Shown one piece after another: positions 38,937 to 47,656 of a DNA stretch of 64,000 nucleotides (its first letter is position 1; each line of letters begins with the position of its first letter). The DNA is from Microbacterium proteolyticum (GTDB taxonomy: Bacteria > Actinomycetota > Actinomycetes > Actinomycetales > Microbacteriaceae): contig NZ_JAUSZZ010000001.1 of assembly GCF_030818075.1 (NCBI RefSeq), positions 2,604,001 through 2,668,000 on the forward strand, given 5' to 3'. A model generated the notes under the pieces. It was not told the DNA's origin. It did no database searches and saw only the letters and a program-made list of their open reading frames with translations. Made by a program: the position numbers and the translations under genes.

Positions 38937-40988
38937 ATGACGGAAGCCGTGATCAATCCCCTCCTCGCGCCGCCCTCGCTCCCCTACGACCTCCCGCCCT
39001 ACGGTCGTATCCGCGCCGAACACTATCTGCCTGCTTTCGACGCGGCCTTCGCGGCGCAGCGCGCCGAGGTCGACGCGATCACCTCGCAGACCGAGCCCGC
39101 GACGTTCGAGAACACCCTCGTGGCGCTGGAGCGCAGCGGTGAGCTCCTCGGCCGGGTGTCGCGCACGTTCTACACCGTCACCGGGGCCAATGGCACGGCC
39201 GAGATCCAGGGAATCGAAGAGCAGCTCGCGCCGCTCATGTCGGCGCACCGGGATGCGATCCAGCTCGACGCCGCGCTATACGCCCGCGTCTCCGCCGTCC
39301 ACGAGCGTCTCGACGACCTTGACCTGGATGCCGAGAGTCGCTACCTCGTCGAGCGTCACCACCGCGAGATGTCACTGTCGGGCGCCGGCCTCGATGACGA
39401 GCAGAAGCAGCGACTCACCGATCTCAACCAGCGGCTGTCGGTGCTGACGACGACGTTCGAGAAGAACCTGCTCGCCGACACCAACGACCTCGCGGTCGTC
39501 TTCGACGACGCCGCGCAACTCGACGGCCTCAGCGACGGCGAGCTCTCGGCCGCGGCCCAAGCGGCCACCGCCCGCGGCCTCGACGGACGCTACGTCGTCA
39601 CACTCACGCTGTACACCGGTCACCCCTACCTCGCCTCGCTGACGAACCGTGAGAGCCGCCGTCGCCTGCTCGAGGCCTCCCGCGTGCGCGCCCGGCGCCA
39701 CAACGCCGACGACAATCGCCCGGTGCTCACCGAGATCGTTCGCCTCCGCGCCGAGCGCGCGGCGCTGCTCGGATACCCGTCGCACGCGGCCGCCGTGCTC
39801 GCCGACCAGACGGCAGGATCGCCGGATGCCGTGCACGACCTCCTCCGACGGCTCGCGGTGCCCGCGGCCGCCAACGCGCGCGAGGAGCAGGCTGCTCTTC
39901 AGCAGATCGCCGATGCCGACGGCATCCGGATCGAGGCGCACGACTGGGCCTTCTACACCGAGAAGGTGCGGGCGCAGCAGTACGACCTCGACCGGGCCGC
40001 CCTCCGGCCGTGGTTTGAAGCCGAGCGGGTGCTGCGCGACGGGGTCTTCTTCGCGGCGGAGCAGCTCTACGGCATCCGGATCACCGAGCGTCACGATCTG
40101 CAGGGGTACCACCCCGACGTGCGCGTCTTCGAGGTGCACAATGACGACGGCAGCGAGCTGGGCCTGTTCCTGCTCGACCTGTACACGCGCGACACGAAGC
40201 GGGGCGGGGCATGGATGAACTCCCTCGTCACCCAGTCCGAGCTGCGCGGCACGGCGCCGGTCGTCGTCAACAATCTCAACGTGAACAAGCCCGCGCCGGG
40301 CACGCCGACCCTGCTCACCCTCGATGAGGTGACGACGCTGTTCCACGAGTTCGGTCACGCGCTGCACGGTCTGTTCGCGACGGTCACGTACCCGCATTTC
40401 GCCGGCACCGCCGTGCATCGGGACTTCGTCGAGTTCCCCAGCCAGGTGAACGAGATGTGGATTCTCTGGCCCGAGATCCTCACGAACTACGCGCGGCACA
40501 TCGACTCCGGCGAGCCCCTCCCGGCCGATGTCGTCGAGCGGCTGCACGCGTCGGAGGCTTTCAACCAGGGCTTCGCCACGAGCGAGTACCTCGCGGCATC
40601 CTGGATCGACCAGGCGTGGCACGGCCTGTCCGTTGACGAGGCGTCGGCTGAGATCGACGTGGCCGCCTTCGAGGCGGCGGCGTTGGCCGACATCGGCCTC
40701 GACAACCCGGCCGTTCCCACGCGGTATTCCTCCACGTACTTCGCGCACGTGTTCTCAGGCGGCTACAGCGCCGGGTACTACTCCTATATCTGGAGCGAAG
40801 TGCTCGACGCCGACACCGTGGACTGGTTCCGCGAGAACGGCGGCCTCACCCGGGCGAACGGCGACCGGTTCCGCGAGCGCCTGCTGGGCGTCGGCGGTTC
40901 CGGCGACCCGCTGGCGGCCTACCGCGATTTCCGGGGTCGGGATGCCGACATCCAGCCGCTCCTGGAGCGGCGGGGCCTCGCGGGCTGA
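38937..40988 (+). CDS. M3-family metallopeptidase (peptidyl-dipeptidase Dcp type)
   Basis: 683-residue cytoplasmic zinc oligopeptidase. The active site is LFHEFGHALHGLF (HExxH, about residues 470-474), with the third ligand Glu in DFVEFPSQVNEMW about 25 residues later. The substrate-binding YSAGYYSYIWSEVLDAD (about 602) is the Dcp/THOP signature. It removes dipeptides or cleaves short peptides produced by ATP-dependent proteases. ATG 38937 lies six bases after TAGGCT, so the mRNA is probably leaderless. It is convergent with a GNAT gene. Confidence 0.95.
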   Translation: MTEAVINPLLAPPSLPYDLPPYGRIRAEHYLPAFDAAFAAQRAEVDAITSQTEPATFENTLVALERSGELLGRVSRTFYTVTGANGTAEIQGIEEQLAPLMSAHRDAIQLDAALYARVSAVHERLDDLDLDAESRYLVERHHREMSLSGAGLDDEQKQRLTDLNQRLSVLTTTFEKNLLADTNDLAVVFDDAAQLDGLSDGELSAAAQAATARGLDGRYVVTLTLYTGHPYLASLTNRESRRRLLEASRVRARRHNADDNRPVLTEIVRLRAERAALLGYPSHAAAVLADQTAGSPDAVHDLLRRLAVPAAANAREEQAALQQIADADGIRIEAHDWAFYTEKVRAQQYDLDRAALRPWFEAERVLRDGVFFAAEQLYGIRITERHDLQGYHPDVRVFEVHNDDGSELGLFLLDLYTRDTKRGGAWMNSLVTQSELRGTAPVVVNNLNVNKPAPGTPTLLTLDEVTTLFHEFGHALHGLFATVTYPHFAGTAVHRDFVEFPSQVNEMWILWPEILTNYARHIDSGEPLPADVVERLHASEAFNQGFATSEYLAASWIDQAWHGLSVDEASAEIDVAAFEAAALADIGLDNPAVPTRYSSTYFAHVFSGGYSAGYYSYIWSEVLDADTVDWFRENGGLTRANGDRFRERLLGVGGSGDPLAAYRDFRGRDADIQPLLERRGLAG

Positions 40989-40996
40989 CGCGCGGA

Positions 40997-41030
40997 GCGG
41001 CAGGCACGCTCCCCCAGCCGTGTCTGCCGC
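40997..41030. terminator. Bidirectional terminator between M3 peptidase and GNAT genes
   Basis: A 12-bp stem with one G-U pair (GCGGCAGGCACG / CGTGTCTGCCGC) and a 10-nt loop between converging genes. Confidence 0.7.
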
Positions 41031-41031
41031 G

Positions 41032-41547
41032 TCAGCTCTCGACGCGGTATTTGAAGCCGATGTGCGAGTCCCGGAAGCCCAGTCGCGTGTAGAAGCGGTG
41101 GGCGTCGACGCGCGCCGCGTCAGACGTCAGTTGTACGAGCGTCGTCCCGGTCGCCGGCGCGGCCACATCCATGACCCACCGCATGAGCGCGCTGCCGATG
41201 CCGCCGGAGCGCACGCGCGATGACACCCGTACGGCCTCGACGAGCAGGCGTGTGGCGCCCTGGCGAGCCATTCCCGGAATGACGGTCAGCTGGAGCGTAC
41301 CGACCAGCACGCCGTCGGCGTCGTCGACCACGAGGAGGTCGTTGAGCGGCGCATCGAGCACGCTTCGCAGGGCCGTCTCGTAGGTCGCTTCGTCTGCGGC
41401 GTCGGCGCGGTCCCCGCGCGCGGAGCTGATCGGGTCGTCGGCGAGGAGCGCCATCAGCGCGGGGAGATCGGCCGGGGTGGCCCGGCGCACGGTGAGGTCT
41501 CCGAACCGAGCGATCAGGCGCGTGGGGAGTTCGAGGTCGGCGAGCAT
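41032..41547 (-). CDS. GNAT-family N-acetyltransferase
   Basis: 171-residue acetyl-CoA-dependent acetyltransferase of unknown substrate. Motif A is visible as VSSRVRSGGIGSALMRWVMDVA (about 108-130, RxxGIG), with the preceding strand LLVVDDADGVLVGTLQLTVIPGMARQGATRLLVEAV. The C-terminal HRFYTRLGFRDSHIGFKY closes the fold. ATG 41547 lies six bases after CAGAAT on the minus strand. A possible small membrane-protein gene overlaps its start region. Confidence 0.9.
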   Translation of the reverse strand: MLADLELPTRLIARFGDLTVRRATPADLPALMALLADDPISSARGDRADAADEATYETALRSVLDAPLNDLLVVDDADGVLVGTLQLTVIPGMARQGATRLLVEAVRVSSRVRSGGIGSALMRWVMDVAAPATGTTLVQLTSDAARVDAHRFYTRLGFRDSHIGFKYRVES

Positions 41548-41708
41548 GATCCGATTCTGCCCCGCCCGGTTGAGAGGGTCCCGCGCCCGTAGAGGGCGGG
41601 GCCGAGCTCGATGGCTGAGCCGGCGCCGCTATGGACGAGGAACGCCAGTCCCCCGACGGCCATCGCGGCGACGATCACGAAAAGCGCGACGCTGCGGCGG
41701 GGACGCAC
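41514..41708 (-). CDS. Possible small membrane protein (unconfirmed)
   Basis: A 64-codon frame from GTG 41708, between clpX and the GNAT gene. It encodes a basic start (VRPRRS), a hydrophobic helix VALFVIVAAMAVGGLAFLVHSG and a polar tail. Third codon positions are GC-rich, as in real genes here. It runs into the GNAT start by 34 bases, and no good ribosome-binding site is seen. It could be a real micro-gene or chance. Confidence 0.35.
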   Translation of the reverse strand: MRPRRSVALFVIVAAMAVGGLAFLVHSGAGSAIELGPALYGRGTLSTGRGRIGSCSPTSNSPRA

Positions 41709-41727
41709 GGTATGCCGCCGTCGCCTC

Positions 41728-42996
41728 TTATGCGCTCCGCCGCTTCTGCGCCAACACGATGGTCGGCTGCGCGCCGTCTTCGACCGCGGCGCGCGTGATG
41801 ACGACCTTGGCGATGTCGTCGGACGAGGGCACGTCGAACATGATGGGTCCAAGGACGTCTTCGAGGATCGCCCGCAGGCCGCGCGCGCCGGTCTTGCGCA
41901 GCACGGCGAGGTCGGCGATCGCGCGCAGGGCGTCCTCGTCGAACTCCAGCTGCACCCCGTCGAGCTCGAACATGCGCTGATACTGCTTGACCAGGGCGTT
42001 CCGCGGCGCGGTGAGGATCTCCATCAGCGCCTCCTGATCGAGGGGCGAGACGGATGCCACCACGGGCAGACGACCGATGAACTCGGGGATGAGGCCGAAC
42101 TTGTGCAGGTCTTCCGGCAGCGCCTCGCTGAAGAGGTCGGGCGCGTCCTCCTTGCGCTGCAGCGGCGCGCCGAAGCCGACGCCGTGCTTGCCGACGCGGG
42201 CGGAGATGATCTCCTCGAGACCCGCGAACGCGCCGGCCACGATGAACAACACGTTCGTCGTGTCGATCTGGATGAACTCCTGGTGCGGGTGCTTCCGGCC
42301 GCCCTGCGGCGGCACCGACGCGACGGTGCCTTCGAGGATCTTCAGCAGCGCCTGCTGGACGCCCTCGCCCGAGACGTCGCGCGTGATCGAGGGGTTCTCC
42401 GCCTTGCGGGCGATCTTGTCGACCTCGTCGATGTAGATGATGCCGGTCTCGGCGCGCTTGACGTCGAAGTCGGCTGCCTGAAGGAGCTTGAGAAGGATGT
42501 TCTCGACGTCTTCGCCGACGTATCCGGCCTCGGTGAGGGCCGTGGCATCCGCCACCGCGAAGGGGACGTTGAGACGCTTGGCCAGCGTCTGTGCGAGGTA
42601 CGTCTTGCCGCAGCCGGTGGGCCCGAGCAGCAGGATGTTGCTCTTGGCGATGTCGATCTCTTCGGCGCGGGCCTCGGCGGGCTGCAGCGTGCCGTGGGCG
42701 CGGACGCGCTTGTAGTGGTTGTAGACGGCGACGGCGAGAGCACGCTTCGCGGGCTCCTGACCGACGACGTACTCCTCGAGGAAGGAGAAGATCTCGCGGG
42801 GCTTGGGGAGATCGAACTCGGCGACCTCGCCGGCCGAGGACTCGGCCATGCGCTCTTCGATGATCTCGTTGCACAGCTCGACGCACTCGTCGCAGATGTA
42901 GACCCCGGGACCGGCGATCAGCTGCTGCACCTGCTTCTGGCTCTTGCCGCAGAAGGAGCACTTGAACAGGTCGGCGCTCTCACCGATGCGTGCCAT
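41728..42996 (-). CDS. clpX: ATP-dependent Clp protease ATP-binding subunit ClpX
   Basis: AAA+ unfoldase that feeds ssrA-tagged and other substrates to ClpP1P2. 422 residues. The N-terminal zinc-binding domain has Cys13/Cys16 and Cys35/Cys38; then come Walker [16 protein letters not shown] (about 118), Walker [14 protein letters not shown], the ClpP-binding loop and the sensor region. ATG 42996 is chosen because AGGAGG lies seven bases upstream and MARIGES is the family start. A TAGGCT -10 box lies about 45 bp upstream. The order clpP1-clpP2-clpX is conserved, but clpX is separated from clpP2 by about 280 bp. Confidence 0.97.
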   Translation of the reverse strand: MARIGESADLFKCSFCGKSQKQVQQLIAGPGVYICDECVELCNEIIEERMAESSAGEVAEFDLPKPREIFSFLEEYVVGQEPAKRALAVAVYNHYKRVRAHGTLQPAEARAEEIDIAKSNILLLGPTGCGKTYLAQTLAKRLNVPFAVADATALTEAGYVGEDVENILLKLLQAADFDVKRAETGIIYIDEVDKIARKAENPSITRDVSGEGVQQALLKILEGTVASVPPQGGRKHPHQEFIQIDTTNVLFIVAGAFAGLEEIISARVGKHGVGFGAPLQRKEDAPDLFSEALPEDLHKFGLIPEFIGRLPVVASVSPLDQEALMEILTAPRNALVKQYQRMFELDGVQLEFDEDALRAIADLAVLRKTGARGLRAILEDVLGPIMFDVPSSDDIAKVVITRAAVEDGAQPTIVLAQKRRSA

Positions 42997-43039
42997 GCCG
43001 GTTCCTCCTGTCACCCCGGCCCCCGCCGGTGTGTAGACG

Positions 43040-43045
43040 AGCCTA
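43040..43045 (-). promoter_or_regulatory. clpX: -10 box of clpX
   Basis: TAGGCT on the minus strand about 43 nt before the clpX ATG; the leader contains AGGAGG. Confidence 0.4.
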
Positions 43046-43144
43046 ACCCGAGCCCGTACATTGCGAGGGCATTTGCGCGCCTCGCCGCGTCATGATCGCC
43101 CACGGCGAAGCCCGGCATCCCCTCTCCTGCCTCTTCCCTTGCGT

Positions 43145-43200
43145 GAGTCGCCGACATCTGTCGATCTGCGCGGGTCATCGGCGACAGTTTTCGGCGACTC
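43145..43200. repeat. 56-bp palindromic element between clpX and clpP2
   Basis: GAGTCGCCGA (43145-43154) and TCGGCGACTC (43191-43200) are perfect inverted ends. An inner inverted pair CTGTCGAT / ATCGGCGACAG lies between them. No coding potential. Confidence 0.7.
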
Positions 43201-43228
43201 AGACACGAGCACGGCCGGAGAACGACGA

Positions 43229-43260
43229 AGCCCCGCAGACCGAAACGGGTCTGCGGGGCT
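43229..43260 (-). terminator. Terminator of the clpP1-clpP2 operon
   Basis: Perfect 13-bp stem (AGCCCCGCAGACC / GGTCTGCGGGGCT) with a 6-nt loop, 18 bases past the clpP2 stop, followed on the minus strand by TTCGTCGTTC. Confidence 0.85.
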
Positions 43261-43278
43261 GGTGGTGGCGCGAGCGCG

Positions 43279-43941
43279 TCAGGCGGTGAGGGCCGCCGGA
43301 ATGCGCTTGCGGGTCGTGAGCACCTGGTCGACGATGCCGTACTCCAGTGCCTCCTGGGCCGAGAGGATCTTGTCGCGGTCGATGTCCTTGTTGATCTTCG
43401 CGACGTCCTGGCCGGTGTGGCGCGCCATGGTCTCTTCGAGCCACGTGCGCATGCGGAGGATCTCCTGCGCCTGGATCTCGATGTCGGACGCCTGACCGTG
43501 ACCGGCCTCGCCCATGGCGGGCTGGTGGATCAGGATGCGGGCGTTCGGCAGGGCGAGACGCTTGCCGGGCGCGCCGGCGGCCAGGAGCACGGATGCCGCG
43601 GACGCCGCCTGACCGAGCACGACGGTCTGGATCTGCGGCGAGACGTACTGCATCGTGTCGTAGATCGCCGTCATGGCCGTGAACGAGCCACCGGGCGAGT
43701 TGATGTACATGATGATGTCGCGGTCGGGGTCCTGCGACTCGAGGACGAGCAGCTGGGCCATGACGTCGTCGGCCGAGGCGTCGTCGACCTGGACACCCAG
43801 GAAGATGACGCGGTCTTCGAACAGCTTGTTGTACGGGTCCTGGCGCTTGTAGCCGTAGGCCGTGCGCTCTTCGAACTGGGGCAGAACGTAGCGGCTGCTC
43901 GGCATGTGGGCTGCGGCGCCGCCGAAGGTGGGGATGTTCAT
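43279..43941 (-). CDS. clpP2: ATP-dependent Clp protease proteolytic subunit 2
   Basis: Serine peptidase subunit of the ClpP1P2 tetradecamer. 220 residues. The catalytic Ser is in GQAASAASVLLAAG and the catalytic His in [34 protein letters not shown] forms the oxyanion region. The N-terminal MNIPTFGGAAAHMPSSRYVLP is removed in related enzymes on activation. ATG 43941 has AGGAAAGGA upstream; an earlier in-frame ATG lies inside clpP1. It follows clpP1 by 22 bases. Confidence 0.96.
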   Translation of the reverse strand: MNIPTFGGAAAHMPSSRYVLPQFEERTAYGYKRQDPYNKLFEDRVIFLGVQVDDASADDVMAQLLVLESQDPDRDIIMYINSPGGSFTAMTAIYDTMQYVSPQIQTVVLGQAASAASVLLAAGAPGKRLALPNARILIHQPAMGEAGHGQASDIEIQAQEILRMRTWLEETMARHTGQDVAKINKDIDRDKILSAQEALEYGIVDQVLTTRKRIPAALTA

Positions 43942-43963
43942 GTCGGTGTCCTTTCCTCTCGAC

Positions 43964-44548
43964 TTACGCCGCGGTTCCGCCGCCGCCGGTGACGTCGGTG
44001 GCGTGCTCGCGCATGTGATCGACGAAGCCGTACTCGAGGGCTTCCTGGGCGGTGAACCAGCGGTCGCGGTCACCGTCGGCGTTGATCTGCTCGACGCTCT
44101 TGCCGGTCTGGTTGGCCGTGATCTCGGCCAGACGACGCTTCATGTCGAGGATGAGCTGCGCCTGCGTCTGGATGTCGCTCGACGTTCCGCCGAAGCCGCC
44201 GTGCGGCTGGTGCAGCAGCACGCGCGCGTTGGGCGTGATGTAGCGCTTGCCCTTGGTGCCGCTGGTCAGCAGCAGCTGGCCCATCGACGCGGCCATGCCG
44301 ATACCGACGGTGACGATGTCGTTCGGCACGAACTGCATGGTGTCGTAGATCGCCATGCCGGCCGTGATCGAGCCGCCGGGCGAGTTGATGTAGAGGTAGA
44401 TGTCCTTCTGCGGGTCCTCTGCAGCCAGCAGGAGGATCTTGGCGCAGATCTCGTTGGCGTTCTCGTCACGCACCTCCGAACCGAGCCAGATGATGCGGTC
44501 CTTCAGCAGCCTGTCGAAGACGCTCGTTGCCATAAGGGGTTCGGGCAT
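43964..44548 (-). CDS. clpP1: ATP-dependent Clp protease proteolytic subunit 1
   Basis: 194-residue ClpP1, partner of ClpP2 in the heteromeric actinobacterial protease. The catalytic Ser lies in [14 protein letters not shown], the His in [11 protein letters not shown], and [20 protein letters not shown] is present. The start MPEPLMATS at 44548 follows GAGGAG by five bases; an upstream ATG at 44575 lacks a site. A minus-strand TAGATT (44578-44583) is a likely -10. Actinobacterial clpP1P2 is often activated by ClgR, but no convincing ClgR box was seen. Confidence 0.96.
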   Translation of the reverse strand: MPEPLMATSVFDRLLKDRIIWLGSEVRDENANEICAKILLLAAEDPQKDIYLYINSPGGSITAGMAIYDTMQFVPNDIVTVGIGMAASMGQLLLTSGTKGKRYITPNARVLLHQPHGGFGGTSSDIQTQAQLILDMKRRLAEITANQTGKSVEQINADGDRDRWFTAQEALEYGFVDHMREHATDVTGGGGTAA

Positions 44549-44577
44549 TGGTGCTCCTCTTCCGGTGATCTGCAACG

Positions 44578-44583
44578 AATCTA
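44578..44583 (-). promoter_or_regulatory. clpP1: -10 box of clpP1-clpP2
   Basis: TAGATT on the minus strand, 29 bases before the clpP1 start; the -35 is weak. Confidence 0.35.
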
Positions 44584-44626
44584 CCGGCGGGCCACGGGGC
44601 GGGATGCCGTGTTCGCCGCGGGCGGA

Positions 44627-45115
44627 TCAGCGCGCCTCGTCGGCGATTTCTCGCGCGTATCCCGTCACCGACCGGGTATAGCGGGGAAGGTGCGGGGCGA
44701 GGGTTTGCAGGGCGATGGATGCCGCCCGCCCGGGCTCCCCGTTCGACACCAGCGCGAGGGCGTAGAAGGCCGCCGCCGCGTCGTGCAGCGGGCCGCGGGG
44801 CTCGCGCTCGTACTCCGCGCGCAGCAGCGCGAGGGCCTCGTCGGTCTTGCCGAGGTTGCGGATCGTGCTCGCGAGCTGAATGGTCGCCTGAGTGCGTCGA
44901 TCGTCGTCGAGGCCGCGCGCGAGCGCGCGTCGGTAGATCGGCTCCGCCTCCTCTTCGAGCCCCGCGGAGTCCCGGGCACCCGCACGCTCGAACAGCGCGA
45001 CCGCGTCATCCGCCGGCCGCTCTTCGGCCAGCGCGTCGATCCGCGCGATGACCTCGGCCGGGTCGAGGCCGTCGTCGGCCCACACGGCATCCACTCTTTC
45101 CTGCCAGTCGCTCAT
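44627..45115 (-). CDS. Tetratricopeptide-repeat protein
   Basis: 162-residue all-helical protein. Helix pairs PAEVIARIDALAEERPADDAVALFERAGARDSAG, EEEAEPIYRRALARGLDDDRRTQATIQLASTIRNLG and TDEALALLRAEYEREPRGPLHDAAAAFYALALVSNG read as TPR-type repeats. It is probably a scaffold; the partner is unknown. The GGGAGAGGGA site precedes ATG 45115. It lies between tig and clpP1 on the same strand, a position that suggests but does not prove a link to protein quality control. Confidence 0.85.
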   Translation of the reverse strand: MSDWQERVDAVWADDGLDPAEVIARIDALAEERPADDAVALFERAGARDSAGLEEEAEPIYRRALARGLDDDRRTQATIQLASTIRNLGKTDEALALLRAEYEREPRGPLHDAAAAFYALALVSNGEPGRAASIALQTLAPHLPRYTRSVTGYAREIADEAR

Positions 45116-45195
45116 CGAAGTATCCCTCTCCCCCTCATCGTCTTTCCATCGCCGACTTGTCGACGTTCAACCCGCCCCGCGCCCCAACACGTCGC

Positions 45196-45686
45196 TGACT
45201 TGCGCCTTATGCACGCGCGAAGCCCCGCCGCACGGACATTCGGCGCAAGTCACCGGCCCCCTTTCGCCGGCACACCCGCGCACCCCGCTGACTTGCGGCA
45301 TGTGTACACCAAAAGCGCCTCCGCGCGTGCATAAGGCGCAAGTCACCATGTCGGCGCCACCCACGCCTCCGCGCCACCGCCACGCGGGCAGCACCGACTC
45401 CCGTGCACCTCGGTGACTTGCGCCTTATGCACGCGCGAAGCCCCGCCGCACGGACATTCGGCGCAAGTCACCGGACCGGAGGCGCCGGCACCCCCGCACC
45501 CCGCTGACTTGCGCCTTATGCACGCGCGAGGCCCCGCCAGACGTACATTCGGCGCAAGTCACCGTGTCGGCGCCACCCACGCCTCCGCGCCACCGCCACG
45601 CGGGCGGCAGCGACACCCGTGCACCCCGCTGACTTGCGCCATATGCGCGCGTGAAGCCCCGCCGCACGGACATTCGGCGCAAGTCA
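45196..45686. repeat. Higher-order array of five 57-bp palindromic units
   Basis: Units at 45196-45252, 45289-45345 (inverted), 45414-45470, 45505-45561 and 45630-45686 are each 57 bp. They are bounded by TGACTTGCGCC and GGCGCAAGTCA, an 11-bp inverted repeat. Spacers alternate: about 35 bp (containing GCCGGCACMCCCGC) and 68 bp (containing GTCGGCGCCACCCACGCC), so units plus spacers repeat with a period of about 217 bp. The 45116-45750 interval holds no gene. The short reading frames found in it are translations of the repeats. Confidence 0.92.
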
Positions 45687-45750
45687 CCGTCTCGGAGGCG
45701 CCGACACCGCCAGCTGAGCGACGACCGCCGACAGCAGAACCAGGGACGAC

Positions 45751-45784
45751 GAAGGGGGCGGATGCCGTAGCATCCGCCCCCTTC
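45751..45784 (-). terminator. Terminator of tig
   Basis: Perfect 15-bp stem (GAAGGGGGCGGATGC / GCATCCGCCCCCTTC) with a CGTA loop, nine bases past the tig stop. The stem contains GGATGC in both orientations. Confidence 0.88.
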
Positions 45785-45792
45785 TTCACGAC

Positions 45793-47250
45793 TTACTCGC
45801 TGTCGGCGGCCTTCTTCTTGGCCGGCGCGCGCTTCTTGGCGGGGGCCTTCTTGGGGGCCTCCTCGGCGGGCGCCTCTTTAGCCTCGATGACGGCGTCGGC
45901 GTCAGCCGCGGCATCCGCGATCTCCTGCGCCTCTTCGACGACCTCGTCCTCGGCGTCGGTGGGCTCCTCGCCCTCGACGGCGACGAAGCCGGTCAGGTCG
46001 ACGGGCTTACCGTTGGTGTCGACGACGGTGACCTTGCCGAGCGCGATGGCGAGGGCCTTGTTGCGGGCGACCTCACCGACGAGCTGAGGCAGCTGGTTGC
46101 CCTGCTGCAGCGCGTTCACGAAGTCCTGCGGCGCCATGTTGTACTGCGCGGCCGACTGGATGAGGTACTGGGTCAGCTCGTCCTGCGACACCTGCACGTT
46201 GGCGTCTTCGGCGATCTTGTCGAGCACCATCTGCGTGCGGAACTGCTTCTCGCTCGCCTCGGTCACCTCGGCGCGGTGCTCGTCGTCTTCGAGGCGGTTC
46301 TCGCCCTCGAGGTGGTTGTGCACCTCGTCCTCGATGAGCTGCGGCGGGACGGGGATCTCGACGGCCTCGAGCAGCGCCTCGATGAACTTGTCACGCGCGG
46401 CGGCGCCCTGCGTGAACACCGACTGCTGCGAGACGCGCTCGCTCAGCGATTCGCGCAGCTCGGCGATGGTGTCGAACTCGGATGCCATCTGGGCGAAGTC
46501 GTCGTCGGCGTCGGGCAGCTCGCGCTCCTTGACCGCCTTGATGGTGACCGACACCTCTGCCTCTTCGCCGGCGTGGTCGCCGCCGACGAGCTTGGAGCGG
46601 AAGGTGGTGTCCTCGTCGGCGGTGAGCGACTCGATCGCTTCGTCGATGCCCTCGAGCAGTTCGCCCGAACCAATCTCGTACGACACGCCCTCGGCGCGGT
46701 CGATCTCGTTGCCGTCGATGGTGGCGACGAGGTCGAGCTCGACGAAGTCACCGGTCTTGGCGGGGCGGTCGACGGTCACCAGGGTGCCGAAGCGCGCGCG
46801 CAGGCGGTCGAGCTCGGCGTCGATGCCGGCTTCGTCGGCCTCGACGGCATCCACGGTCACGGTGATGGTGTCGTACGCGGGGAGGTCGAACTCGGGACGC
46901 ACGTCGACCTCGACGTCGACGACCAGGTCGCCGGAGAAGTCCTTCAGCTCGGGCAGCTCGACGATCTCGGCGCTCGGACGGCCGATGACGCGGAGCTCCT
47001 GGGCCTCGACGGCCTCGCGGTAGAACCCGTCGAGACCCTCGTTGACGGCGTGCTCGATGACAGCGCCGCGACCCATGCGCTGGTCGATGATGGGAGCCGG
47101 CACCTTGCCCTTGCGGAAGCCGGGGATCTGGACGTCCTTTGCGATGTGCTCGTAGGCGTGGGCGATGCTCGGCTTGAGCTCGTCGGGCGAGACCGTGATG
47201 TGGAGCTTCACCCGGGTCGGGCTGAGCTTCTCGACGGTGCTGTTGACCAT
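45793..47250 (-). CDS. tig: Trigger factor
   Basis: Ribosome-associated folding chaperone, 485 residues. The ribosome-docking signature GFRKGKVP lies at about 44-51. An FKBP-like peptidyl-prolyl isomerase domain (about 155-240, [12 protein letters not shown] and [17 protein letters not shown]) and a helical C-terminal domain follow. A Lys/Ala-rich tail ([19 protein letters not shown]) extends past the usual end, as in other actinobacterial trigger factors. ATG 47250 has GAGGAG about ten bases upstream. It is upstream of clpP1-clpP2-clpX on the same strand, the usual quality-control neighbourhood, but separated by its own terminator and a repeat array. Confidence 0.96.
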   Translation of the reverse strand: MVNSTVEKLSPTRVKLHITVSPDELKPSIAHAYEHIAKDVQIPGFRKGKVPAPIIDQRMGRGAVIEHAVNEGLDGFYREAVEAQELRVIGRPSAEIVELPELKDFSGDLVVDVEVDVRPEFDLPAYDTITVTVDAVEADEAGIDAELDRLRARFGTLVTVDRPAKTGDFVELDLVATIDGNEIDRAEGVSYEIGSGELLEGIDEAIESLTADEDTTFRSKLVGGDHAGEEAEVSVTIKAVKERELPDADDDFAQMASEFDTIAELRESLSERVSQQSVFTQGAAARDKFIEALLEAVEIPVPPQLIEDEVHNHLEGENRLEDDEHRAEVTEASEKQFRTQMVLDKIAEDANVQVSQDELTQYLIQSAAQYNMAPQDFVNALQQGNQLPQLVGEVARNKALAIALGKVTVVDTNGKPVDLTGFVAVEGEEPTDAEDEVVEEAQEIADAAADADAVIEAKEAPAEEAPKKAPAKKRAPAKKKAADSE

Positions 47251-47323
47251 GCGGTTCGTTCTCCTCGTGTGGCCCGCGCGCACGCGGGGGCCGGCTAGGC
47301 CTGTGGTCTGTGGGGCCGTGACG

Positions 47324-47397
47324 TCGGGGCGACAGGATTTGAACCTGCGGCCTCCCGCTCCCAAAGCGGGCGCTCTACCAAGCTGAGCTACGCCCCG
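47324..47397 (-). tRNA. tRNA-Pro (anticodon TGG)
   Basis: A 74-nt cloverleaf on the minus strand: acceptor CGGGGCG/CGCCCCG, D-arm GCTC/GAGC, anticodon stem CCCGC/GCGGG with loop TTTGGGA (anticodon TGG), and T-arm GCAGG/CCTGT with TTCAAAT. CCA is not encoded. It lies 73 bases upstream of tig on the same strand. A TAGACT box (47437-47442) is a possible promoter. Confidence 0.96.
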
Positions 47398-47568
47398 GGG
47401 CGGCGCGCGGCACGCGCCGACGAAACGACCTGTGGAAGTCTAGTCGATCGGCCTGGCCGCGCAGGTCTTGACGTCAGCCCCCGAGCGCCCCGGCGTTCGC
47501 AGCACCTCGATCGGTGCCGTAGAGTGGAGGCATTCGAGTTCGTCATCCGCCTCAGGATGCCGAAATTC

Positions 47569-47639
47569 GGGGCTGTAGCTTAGTGGTAAAGCCTCTGTCT
47601 TCCAAACAGATGATGCGAGTTCGATTCTCGTCAGCCCCT
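47569..47639 (+). tRNA. tRNA-Gly (anticodon TCC)
   Basis: A 71-nt cloverleaf: acceptor GGGGCTG/CAGCCCC, D-arm GCTT/AAGC, anticodon stem TCTGT/ACAGA with loop CTTCCAA (anticodon TCC), and T-arm GCGAG/CTCGT with TTCGATT. CCA follows directly at 47640-47642. A TAGAGT box (47520-47525) with TTCGCA 18 bp upstream is a possible promoter. Confidence 0.96.
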
Positions 47640-47656
47640 CCATCCGCTCCTGCGAC

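Noticed and set aside
45196..45686. CRISPR array
   Set aside because: The units are palindromic repeats of 57 bp, but the spacers are not unique: two spacer types alternate. One unit is inverted and no cas genes are present.
45196..45686. Integron attC sites (size 57 bp, inverted ends)
   Set aside because: No RYYYAAC/GTTRRRY core sites, no integrase, and no cassettes between units.
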